Source: Leptodontidium sp. MPI-SDFR-AT-0119 (Eukaryota; Ascomycota; Leotiomycetes; Helotiales; Leptodontidiaceae). Taken from it: DNA of 64,000 nucleotides. The translations under genes were made by a program, and so were the position numbers. Below are positions 1 through 8,500 of the stretch, one piece after another. The notes beneath the pieces were generated by a model. That model ran no database searches. It was given only the letters and a program-made list of their open reading frames with translations, and was not told the DNA's origin. The stretch is from positions 2,170,001-2,234,000 of the forward strand of contig JAHLEZ010000009.1 of NCBI GenBank assembly GCA_020726505.1, given 5' to 3'. Position 1 is the first letter of the stretch. Each line of letters begins with the position of its first letter.

Positions 1-2
1 CG

Positions 3-3000
3 GATCGCACAGCACCAAACCAGTTCCAGAAGAGGACTTTTCGTCCAAGGAACCCTTCTAATGATCGTACGAATAGGAAATGTATTGTTTGTAAGAAGGA
101 AGGTTGCTGGTCAACAGATCATCCGGAGGCAGAGCAGAAAGCCGCGTGGGCGAAGGTCAAGAATCACCTAATGACCGAGTTCAATGGATCCGAGGAAGCA
201 ACTCAGGCTTTCTTAAGCTCGTACGAAGATTTCCCAAGGGAATTTGATTGTACGACAATAAAAGAAGTGCCAGAGGATACAGAGGAATGGAAGGACGAAG
301 ATGAGCCAGAAGGATTCTTTACGGAGTACGGGGAAGTCGACGGACGACAAATGATCCAAGTTCTAAACGACGAATCGACAAAACACGCCTTTTTGCAACG
401 AGACCCGACGAAGCATTCGTACGAAGGCGAGGTATTCGTCATTGGAGACAGATATTCGTCCGAAGTCTTCCAAGGGATTATGCCAGACAGCGGTGCTGCC
501 GGAATCTCTACCGCAGGAAAGCAACAAGTCCAAGCACTTCTGAAGCTTGACCCGTCGCTAGAAGTTGATCGTACGAGCAGCCAAACGCATACGATTCGAT
601 TTGGCAAAGGAGTAGCAGAATCAGAGGGATCGATACTCGTACGAACACCCATCGGGCAAGTGAGGTTCTGGATTGTTCCGACAAATACCCCGTTCCTGTT
701 ATGTATTCAAGATATGGACTCCCTCGGTGTACGATTAGACAACCTTCAGAATATTATGATTCAAGGGGATAAGAGAATTCCGATCGTACGAAAATGGGGA
801 CATCCATGGATGATGATTCATACGATGAAAGACACGTTCATGTACCAGCACTTCACGGAAACAGAGCTTAGGCAACTCCATCGACGCTTTGGACATCCTT
901 CAGTTGAGAAACTGTACCGCGTTCTTCAGCGAGCAGGACACGAGGAAACAAACCTTCGTACGATTGAGAAGATCTCAAAGTTCTGCGAACAGTGTCAGCT
1001 TCATACGAAGAACCCAGGTCGATTCAGATTCTCTTTAAAAGACGATATCGAATTCAATTTCTCTGTAATCGTGGATATTTTATATCTTTCAGGAGCAGCA
1101 GTCCTTCAAGCAGTTGACGAGGCAACCGGCTTTAATGCCGCTCGATTCCTAAAGGATAATTCAGCGAAGACAACGTGGATTACGCTTCGTACGTGTTGGA
1201 TCGATACTTACCTTGGACCCCCGGATTACTTCGTACACGATGCCGGGACGAACTTCGCATCATCAGAATTCAGAGCAAATGCTCGTACGATGAACGTCGA
1301 TGTAAAGGAAGTCCCAGTCGAGGCACATCAGAGTGTCGGGAAGGTTGAGCGGTATCACGCCCCTTTACGCCGATCGTACGAGATCATCTGGGACGAGACG
1401 AGAAGCGAAAACCTGGCAAAAGAAGTAGTCCTTCAAATGGCCGTGAAAGCCGTGAACGATACGGCTGGTCCAAACGGACTGATTCCAACACTTCTAGTTT
1501 TCGGAGCATATCCTAGACTTTCGTACGAAGACCCACCATCTGCGGATATGCTTACTAGAGCAAGGGCAGTTCGGATAGCAATGACGGAATTGCGAAAGAT
1601 TCAAGCCGTACGAAAGATCAAAGATGCTCAGAGTATAAGGAACGGCCCTGATATTACCGAGACCGTACGACTTCCATTACAATCTTCAGTGAAAGTATGG
1701 CGGGAGAAAAAGGGATGGACAGGCCCGTTTTCGTTATTATCGGTCACGGGGAAAGAGTGTGTTGTTCAATTGCCTTCAGGACCGACTTCCTTTCGTACGA
1801 CGGTGGTTAAGCCGTTTTACACGGAAGAAATCGCCGAGGCCCCGGAGGACCGTGTACGATCAGACCAGGTGTCTCCTTCAGTACGGCCAGTTGTCTTGAT
1901 TCCGTTTAAGACAAAGCAGGAACTCGAGAAGGGACTTGTACGATCACCAGAAGTTTTCCTGACTCGGAAAGAACAATCCGACTTAGACCTATCTCGTACG
2001 ATGCGAGCAGCAGGGAAGATCACCAGCCCTGGTCTTCCATTTGAAGAATCTCAACAAAAGGAGATTGATAGCTTGATTGCTCGAGGCGTATTTGAGTTCG
2101 TACGATACGACCCAAGGCAACATCGCGGACGGATCTTTAATTCCCGGCTTGTTAATGAAATCAAAGGGAAGACAACTGAAGCTCCGTACGAGAAATCCAG
2201 ACTCGTGATCCAAGCGTATAATGACGCGGGAAAGGAACAGATCCTCACTCAGTCTCCGACGATTCAACGGATCAGTCAGCGACTAATTCTGGCACTCTAT
2301 CCGTCACTCGTACGAAAAGGGTTATCGATCTTTATTCGGGATATTACTCAGGCGTATGTCCAGTCGACAACTTTTCTGAATCGTACGATCTATGCGAGAC
2401 TGCCAAAGCAAATTGCCAGCAACTACTCGCCGGATACAATCATGCTCGTACGAAAGCCATTATACGGTATCCCGGAATCAGGAACACACTGGTGGGGGAC
2501 GTACGACACACATCATAAGGTCAAGTTGCATATGGAAACGTCTTCGTACGATCCATGCCTTCTGATTACTCAACCAGGAATGCCGTTTGGAGTAGTTGGA
2601 ATGCAAACGGACGATACCCTGATCTTGGCTACTAACGAGTTCCAAGAGAAGGAGGAGAAAGAACTCGGGATTGCCGGTTTCTCTGCAAAACCGAAGGATC
2701 GTTTATCGTACGAATCACCCCTCGCGTTCAACGGATGTATCGTGCATGATCGAAAGGACTTCGTCCAAATCCTTCAGAAAGGGCAAGGCGAGAAGTTAGC
2801 TGAAGTTGACTTAAGAGCACCGGACCGTACGAACCAGTATCGGGAACAACGGGCTCGAGGGGCATATATCGCAACTTTATGCCAACCTGAAGCTTCGTAC
2901 GACCTATCAGTTGCGGCTCAATTCCAAGAACCAGAGGATACCGACGTAAAGAACTTGAATAAGCGCATTCAGTGGCAGATTCAAAACATCGGACGAGGAT

Positions 3001-3608
3001 TAAACTATATTCCTTTGGACTTACATCGTACGAAGTTATTTGTTTTTGTCGACGGATCCTTTGCGAATAACAAGGACTTAAGTTCCCAGCTTGGATACGT
3101 AATGATTCTCGGCACGGAGGACGACGACCCCGATTCGAACGATCAAGACTCGTTTCTTCTTTCTGGAAATCTATTTCATTGGAGTAGTACGAAGAGCAAA
3201 CGAGTAACACGAAGTGTCTTAGCTTCCGAGATTTACGGTATGGTTAACGGGGTTGATATGGCAATCGCGGTGAAGAGTACGATCGATATTATCACGTCGC
3301 GGCTTGAGATACCAGCGATCCCAATCGTTGTTTGTACAGACTCGTTCTCGCTGTACGAATGCCTCGTGAAGCTTGGCACTACGAAAGAGAAGCGGCTAAT
3401 GATCGATATCATGGCTTTGCGTCAATCGTACGAACGACGAGAACTTGCAGAAATCCGATGGATCAATGGTCAAGACAACCCGGCGGATGCGATGACGAAG
3501 TCAAACCCGAACAAAAGCTTGGAAAAGCTGATTGATAATAATCAGATTGTAGTACGAGTAGAAGGATGGGTTAAGAGGGAAAAGAAAGTAGAGCCAGGGG
3601 AGGAATAA
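3..3608 (+). CDS. copia Gag-Pol polyprotein, 5'-partial (protease, integrase, RT, RNase H)
   Basis: The frame is open from base 3, so the first ATG at 171 is internal and the true start lies upstream. In order I see a gag zinc-knuckle-like segment (CIVC followed by CWSTDH) near 84-125, a protease core DSGA near 486, an integrase zinc-binding part (LHRRFGH, then CEQC) near 875-1000, integrase catalytic residues in VDILYLSG (near 1070), HDAGTNF (near 1235) and VGKVERYH (near 1335), a reverse transcriptase with QTDD near 2608 in place of the usual YVDD, and RNase H motifs FVDGSF (near 3047), SEIYGM, TDSF and ADAMTKS. About 1,202 codons are present without a stop. The product would be cut by its own protease and would copy the element through RNA. 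Codons SYE, RT and VR/LVR recur because TCGTACGA is embedded in all three frames. A functional element is possible but not shown. Confidence 0.93.
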   Translation, partial: DRTAPNQFQKRTFRPRNPSNDRTNRKCIVCKKEGCWSTDHPEAEQKAAWAKVKNHLMTEFNGSEEATQAFLSSYEDFPREFDCTTIKEVPEDTEEWKDEDEPEGFFTEYGEVDGRQMIQVLNDESTKHAFLQRDPTKHSYEGEVFVIGDRYSSEVFQGIMPDSGAAGISTAGKQQVQALLKLDPSLEVDRTSSQTHTIRFGKGVAESEGSILVRTPIGQVRFWIVPTNTPFLLCIQDMDSLGVRLDNLQNIMIQGDKRIPIVRKWGHPWMMIHTMKDTFMYQHFTETELRQLHRRFGHPSVEKLYRVLQRAGHEETNLRTIEKISKFCEQCQLHTKNPGRFRFSLKDDIEFNFSVIVDILYLSGAAVLQAVDEATGFNAARFLKDNSAKTTWITLRTCWIDTYLGPPDYFVHDAGTNFASSEFRANARTMNVDVKEVPVEAHQSVGKVERYHAPLRRSYEIIWDETRSENLAKEVVLQMAVKAVNDTAGPNGLIPTLLVFGAYPRLSYEDPPSADMLTRARAVRIAMTELRKIQAVRKIKDAQSIRNGPDITETVRLPLQSSVKVWREKKGWTGPFSLLSVTGKECVVQLPSGPTSFRTTVVKPFYTEEIAEAPEDRVRSDQVSPSVRPVVLIPFKTKQELEKGLVRSPEVFLTRKEQSDLDLSRTMRAAGKITSPGLPFEESQQKEIDSLIARGVFEFVRYDPRQHRGRIFNSRLVNEIKGKTTEAPYEKSRLVIQAYNDAGKEQILTQSPTIQRISQRLILALYPSLVRKGLSIFIRDITQAYVQSTTFLNRTIYARLPKQIASNYSPDTIMLVRKPLYGIPESGTHWWGTYDTHHKVKLHMETSSYDPCLLITQPGMPFGVVGMQTDDTLILATNEFQEKEEKELGIAGFSAKPKDRLSYESPLAFNGCIVHDRKDFVQILQKGQGEKLAEVDLRAPDRTNQYREQRARGAYIATLCQPEASYDLSVAAQFQEPEDTDVKNLNKRIQWQIQNIGRGLNYIPLDLHRTKLFVFVDGSFANNKDLSSQLGYVMILGTEDDDPDSNDQDSFLLSGNLFHWSSTKSKRVTRSVLASEIYGMVNGVDMAIAVKSTIDIITSRLEIPAIPIVVCTDSFSLYECLVKLGTTKEKRLMIDIMALRQSYERRELAEIRWINGQDNPADAMTKSNPNKSLEKLIDNNQIVVRVEGWVKREKKVEPGEE

Positions 3609-3810
3609 CATCGTACGATACGATGATTTCATTTGTCAAATGCGTGTTTTTCATTTCATTTCAGTCACTCATTTGAATACCGTACGAAACGATGGTTATG
3701 CATTTCTCGACCAAACAAATAATATCTAATACGACGATCGACTACCTAACGACCAACTGTCCAACGATAATCCAACAACGAATCGATTAAGGGAAATCTC
3801 CATTGGTTTC

Positions 3811-3834
3811 CTTCGTACAGGCTCCTGTACGAAG
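3811..3834. repeat. 11-bp perfect inverted repeat built on the TCGTAC core
   Basis: The arms CTTCGTACAGG and CCTGTACGAAG are perfectly complementary around a 2-base centre. The arms contain half-matches of the dispersed octamer. The site lies 200 bases behind the polyprotein stop, in the 3' non-coding part, and just beyond the 3' end of the antisense gene at 3979, so it might act as a terminator-like or regulatory hairpin for either transcript, or as a paired binding site. Confidence 0.7.
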
Positions 3835-3978
3835 TACTTATCCCAAGCACCGCGCAAAGGTTGAAGATGAGCTTGAGTCCATTCACTTGAAGGGAGCCTC
3901 CGTACGATGCCCAGAAGCTTGGCTGTGAGAAGGAATTGTGCTTGCAAACAAAAGGGAACACAAAAGATACGTACGAAG

Positions 3979-5084
3979 TTACAAGACAATCGGAGCATCT
4001 CTGGACCCATCTTCTATCAAGCCCCTTCGTACAGGTCCAGCAATGAGTCCCTGTGGTGCCCTCCGCACAGCAACCACTTGAACTTCGTCACTCTCGTTTC
4101 CTGAACCTCCGTCTTCGGACGATGAGTCCTCAGGAGGGGGATTACAACGAGCGGCATGATCTCGCCACTTGCAGTTACCACAGCTATCCCCGAAATGACC
4201 TTGAACCGAAGCACAGTCAGGGAAAGGCGTTAAGCCACGCCGGGAACATTCAGCACAAGGAACAGCTCGGACAACACCTCTCGATTGAATCAAGAGGGCA
4301 TTGACGTACGAAGGCCGATGTGTCATAAGCTGCTGGGGTGTGATGCGCCCTTGTACGAAGGCGACATCACGTCCTGGCATGGCCAAGACTGTTTGTTGCA
4401 ACGCATTATGACACAACGGGCCCAGCTGCTGCCCGCCGATAATGAGCATGGGATGGGCGTTGGCGTTGGCAGCAGCCAGCGCGGCATTGACGGCGTTGAA
4501 GAGAACAAGGGCCCTATACGATGTTAGTTCTTAGACAAAAGGACCGGAGGTTCGTACGAGAAGCTATATCCTGGGGATAAGGGCCAGCTCGTATGAAGAG
4601 AAAAAGACTAACATTGTGTGGTGTGGTGTGGTGTGGTGTGGCTACGCAGGCGTTAGTACCACCTCACTAAGGTTGCAGCAGCTGTGCGAAGCTAGTCTCG
4701 AGGGGGTAGACTTCGTACGAGGGAGAGTACTCACCTGGTTGTGGTGGTGGTGGTGGTGGTGTTGTGGCCTACGGAAGACCTTTCGTTAGTACACAGCGAC
4801 AACGAATCAGATTACCTTGCAGGCAAGGCGGAAAAGAGAGGCGCCGATTCGTACGAGGCTATCTCAGGTCGTACAGAGAATATCTGAGGAGGAGGAGAGC
4901 TGTACGAAGAAGAGAAAGGGGACTTACTGTTGCTGCTGCTGTTGTTGCTGTTGGTTGAAGAAGAAGAGAAGAAGAAGAGAAGAGGGAATTCAGAAAATCT
5001 CTTTTGTGCGTGGAAAAGGCTAGCAGCCAGCTGGCGAGAGACGTACGAGGAAGGAACGAAGTCGTTCCTTCCCAAAGCGGTCAC
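3979..5084 (-). CDS. Antisense spliced gene in copia A, Cys-rich DUF3716-like protein
   Basis: The last exon (4513-3979) is an open frame with a Cys/His cluster: CAEC, then PFPDC, then GDSCGNC, then WRDHAARC. This spacing matches the fungal DUF3716 type, followed by an acidic Ser-rich stretch. Upstream, three introns on the minus strand have good signals: 4815-4769 (gtaatc, TACTAAC at 4791-4785, tag), 4734-4642 (gtgagt, TACTAAC at 4658-4652, tag) and 4612-4514 (gttagt, AACTAAC, tag). Splicing them keeps one frame through a His-rich exon (4768-4735), a His/Thr/Pro exon (4641-4613) and into the last exon. That frame continuity supports a real gene transcribed against the retrotransposon. The 5' end is unclear: the frame is open back to about 5084 without an ATG, so either an upstream exon exists or translation starts at the ATG formed across the 4613/4513 junction. 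A nucleic-acid-binding role is inferred from the Cys cluster only. Confidence 0.65.
4615..4641. repeat. TGTGG pentanucleotide microsatellite
   Basis: Five or so tandem copies of TGTGG/GTGTG. Read on the minus strand it forms the His/Thr/Pro exon of the antisense gene. Confidence 0.85.
4738..4766. repeat. GGT trinucleotide microsatellite
   Basis: A run of GGT/GTT triplets. In the antisense gene it encodes a poly-His stretch in the second spliced exon recognised here. Confidence 0.85.
4927..4986. repeat. CTG/TTG run followed by GAA/AGA purine run
   Basis: A CTG-rich triplet repeat (about 4927-4953) is followed by a GAAGAA/AGAG purine tract (about 4957-4986). On the minus strand these read as Asn/Ser-rich and Phe/Ser-rich sequence of the antisense gene's upstream frame. 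The purine tract could also be taken for a polypurine tract, but it lies more than 250 bases before the probable LTR. Confidence 0.75.
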
Positions 5085-5239
5085 TATTCAACATAGCGAG
5101 CCGAAGTCACATGGAGCACGTGCTTCGTACGAAGGAAGAAGAGGAGCTGGGGATAATGCGCTAGGTTGCGCGCACTTCGTACAGAGGAGAAAGAAGGAAG
5201 GTAGGAGAGTTTTTCTTCTGACAAAAGAAGAGTTGCCAG

Positions 5240-5514
5240 TGTTGGGATAGCCTTAGCTGAGGGGCATTCTCTTACTCTGACAGCTTCCAAAGATAGTCGT
5301 CTCTCCTGGCCGAGATGAAGCTTGGTTTCATACCTTGCCTCCTGGTTTCGTACGAGTAATGCTTATACGAGCTACGGGGTTTAGTACTTGATGTATTTAA
5401 GGTAGCTTTCCCTTTCGTACGAAAGGGACACACGGAATATACTTGATCAAACTTCACTTGTTATATTCTTTGTCACCCTGATATCAGGTATCGGACCTTG
5501 GTTAGATACCAACA
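5240..5514 (+). repeat. Probable 3' LTR of copia A
   Basis: The segment starts TGTTGG and ends CCAACA, a 6-base terminal inversion with the TG...CA form of LTRs. It is 275 bases long, a normal copia length. A purine-rich stretch (ACAAAAGAAGAG, 5221-5232) precedes it and could be the plus-strand primer. Two TCGTACGA copies lie inside. The gypsy relic resumes directly after 5514. The upstream partner LTR is outside the window, so the borders are inferred from the termini and the junction only. Confidence 0.55.
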
Positions 5515-5519
5515 CTAAC

Positions 5520-8500
5520 TCTCTTCTTCCCTAGCGATTACCTTAATAAGGCCGTACTACTTATTAAACAACTTCCTTAAAGGTTAGTTAACGTTTTAGT
5601 TCCGAGTGTTAACTAGTACTAAGTCGCTAATGTCCCAGTCGATAACGCGTCGCCCACGATTCACTAATCATTTTATTTTCTCTTATTAAACCTTAAGGAA
5701 CAATTGTACGATTTTTGTAACCTCTTTTATTCACAATACTACTTAAAGAGCCTTCTCTCGATTAAGTTTCTTTATTATTATAGCCGGAGGCTTTAAGTTA
5801 ATTAGGTCCTAGGAAGTCCTTAGCTTAACGCCGTTAAGTAATTAAAAAGGGGATAAGCAGCCTAGGGACTCGTGTAGTAACGTTAGTTAAGTAATATTTA
5901 TAATCAGTAAGAGATTACTTTAATTATCTTAATAATAGTAGTAAAAGGGACGAAGCCGCTACTTAATATATTAGTTTATTACCTCCGTTTAGCCGTCGAC
6001 GTTCGAGTTATACGCCGTCGTTAGCTTTACCTTAGTTCCGAGGATGTGATAATACTTTTTTTAAAAGGAGAAGACAAACTGAGGTCCACGATCCGAGATA
6101 ATAAAGTCTGGCATACCAAAGTATCAGGTCTAATAAATAAAGAAGAGAATAGCTATACCTTTCGCGGTAATTGTATTATTGCAGGGTATTAAGACTAGCT
6201 TCTTAGATAAGCAGTCGATAATAACTATAGCAAAGTTGTAGCCGTACTTGTTTAGTAGTAGCTTCGTAAAGTCTATCGTTAAGTGTTAATACGGCTAAGT
6301 AGGAATTAGTAAGGGATGCAAGAAACTAGGAGTCTTATTCCTATAGGCCTTTTGTCGAGAGCAACTATAGTTTACTACGTATTAAGCTATGTTCGTAACG
6401 AGGTCGTTCTAATAATATTTGCGACTTAGCAGTACCTTCATTTTTCTGATCCTTACATATACTACCGAAGGTTAGGAATGTACGTAGCGAATAAGTGTCG
6501 TGTGAAGCTCCGGCGGTTCTAAGGGCATTTTTAAGCGTCCTTAAAAAAGCAACTTGTCGTTTATTAGCTCGTAATTTAATGACTATTTCCTGGCTTTTTA
6601 TCAGAGAGGCTCTAGCAAAGGCGAAGACTTATTAACTAGGAGCACTTGATTAATAATATTATATTCCGCGATATTATAAGCTATTATAAAGTTAAGGTTA
6701 AGCTTCTTCGCGATAGGGGTCTCCGGGTCGATTAGCACTCTTGTATTTGGCTCGGGGTCTGGCTTTGGCCCGTCACGTGTCTCAGCGTCGTAATCCGGGA
6801 TTATAGCCTCCACAGGTGCTAAGGGTATAGTCCCTACGACTTCGATATAAGCGTTTATGAGGTCAACGGCGAAAAGTTAAAGATCGCTAGTGACTCGCGG
6901 GTTAATTTTATTTATTAGAATTAATTGTTAATTGCGAATAGCCCGCTTACGTGCCTTTGTGATCGTGAGGTTCTAATCCCGTTAAGATAGGGTATTAGTT
7001 AGCGTATTAGTAGTCTTAGTATAATATATAATCGTAAAATAGAAGTTCGCCAAGAACTCAACTCATCGCGCCTACTTAGCGATAAGGTTCTTAGTAGTTA
7101 TAAAATACTCTAGGGCTCGGTAGTTTATGTAAACAAGGACATTTTTCTAGGCACCTAAGAGCTCTGGGTGATATTGCTTAAATAACCAGAAAATCGCTAG
7201 TATTTCTTTATTATAAATAAGGTAATTAAGTTCGGGATCCGTTATTATCTTAGAAAAGTACCCTACTAAGTAATAAGTACCGTTCTCTTGCATTTAAGAT
7301 AGGATTTTAGCAACGACTTTATCCGAAGAGTTAGTCTTTAGTCACGTTTGCTTTACAAGGTCGTAGTAGCGAAAAACCGGCGTAAATTGGAGGGCTTCCC
7401 AAAGAGTCTCCCACGCGTTCTTACAAGCGTTGTCGAAGATAAAGGGGATGTTCTTCCCGATAAGTATTATAAGCGGTCGTGTAATACGATTATAATCCTT
7501 AATAAACTGGCGATAAAAGTTACAAAAACTAAGATAGCTTTATATATTCTTAATATTGTTAGTGTATCGCCAGTTCTTGATCACGTTAATCTTCTTTAGG
7601 TCTACCTCTATGCCATCGACTTCGATAATAAAGCCTAAGAACTTCGTCTTTTGCACACTAAACTTAGACTTCTTAATATCGGCCTGAAGTCCGTGTGCTT
7701 ATAATATTACTATTACCTTCTTAATATAGGCCTCATACTCCTCGGGAATTAATAAGTATATAAGGATATCGTCCATATAGGTAACGCAAAAGTCGTCGAG
7801 ATGCTTTATTAGGATATCGTTAATAAACCACTGGAAAATCGCCGGTCTATTAGTTAAGCTAAAGGAAAGAACCTTATACCTATACGTGCCGTATCGGGTT
7901 CGAAAAGTCGTGTAATCCTCGCTCTCGAGAAACATGCGAATACAGTAAAAGGCTTACTAAATATTAAGCTTCGTAAAGATCTTTGCCTTAGAAATACGTG
8001 TTATTATCTCATCGATTAGAGGGATCGGGTACGGGTTCTTCTTAGACAAGGTATTCAGCTTCTGGTAGTCGACGCATAGCCGGAGATTGCCATCGGCTTT
8101 CTTAGTAAAAAGAATAGGGGTCGTATATAATACGCTAAAGGGCTTAATAAAACCTTTATATAAGTTATTAATAATATACCGCTTAGTCTTTAATAGCTAT
8201 TCTTTAGTTATACGCTAGAGAGGTTCAAAGGACAAGTCGTTCTCCTTAGTAAGCTTAATCTAATGATCTACGTCCTAGCGATGCGTTAGTAACTCGTCGA
8301 AGGCTCGCCGGGAGAAGAGAGGAGTATACTCTTAATACTTTACCGGGAGCTTCTTACTTACTAGTTCGTCGTCTTACGTGTATTTAGCCTCTAGGGCCTC
8401 CTTTAGGGTTAAGTCTCTATTTATCGATACGAGCTTGATACTTAACTAATCTAAGGCCTCTCACCGGCGACGAGTTAACTCTTAGTTAATCTCACGTATT

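Larger units (their letters stand above)
65..5422. repeat. Dispersed palindromic octamer TCGTACGA (28 exact copies)
   Basis: Exact copies start at 65, 219, 417, 569, 637, 784, 956, 1283, 1374, 1521, 1793, 1994, 2098, 2308, 2381, 2446, 2544, 2706, 2895, 3026, 3426, 3611, 4552, 4713, 4849, 5125, 5348 and 5415. A further 25 or so sites keep GTACGA or TCGTAC (for example 250, 729, 1606, 1663, 1938, 2184, 2500, 2825, 3680, 3827, 3900, 3969, 4304, 4351, 4900). Chance would give well under one exact copy in 5.4 kb. Within the coding part the copies fall 8, 5 and 8 times in the three codon phases, and they continue through the non-coding 3' region and the probable LTR. I noticed no exact copy in the remaining 58 kb. 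The core CGTACG contains no CpA or TpG, so RIP would not target it. Function unknown; a binding site for an element-specific protein is the simplest idea. Confidence 0.9.
1..5514 (+). mobile_element. Ty1/copia retrotransposon (copia A), 3' portion
   Basis: The element enters from the left edge of the window, so its 5' LTR and the start of gag are not visible. What is seen is a long undamaged Gag-Pol frame, a 1.6 kb non-coding 3' segment holding an antisense spliced gene, and a probable LTR ending in CCAACA at 5514. Its right border abuts the integrase end of a RIP-mutated gypsy element on the minus strand, so copia A inserted into that relic. Unlike every other large transposon in the window it shows no RIP-type stops and has balanced base composition, which suggests a recent arrival, protection from RIP, or transfer. 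It is studded with the palindrome TCGTACGA, and that motif stops at the element edge. The target-site duplication cannot be tested because the left end lies outside the window. Confidence 0.85.

Noticed and set aside
203..652. 149-codon minus-strand frame under the copia A polyprotein
   Set aside because: It lies entirely opposite a well-supported coding frame and has no domain; its Ser/Thr/Arg content mirrors the sense codons and the palindromic motif.
4764..5250. Plus-strand frames rich in Arg/Glu/Leu runs
   Set aside because: They come from trinucleotide repeats and purine tracts; the minus-strand spliced frame explains the region better.
65..5422. CRISPR-like or satellite array
   Set aside because: The octamer is dispersed at uneven distances within coding sequence, with no unit longer than 8-10 bases and no spacers of constant length.
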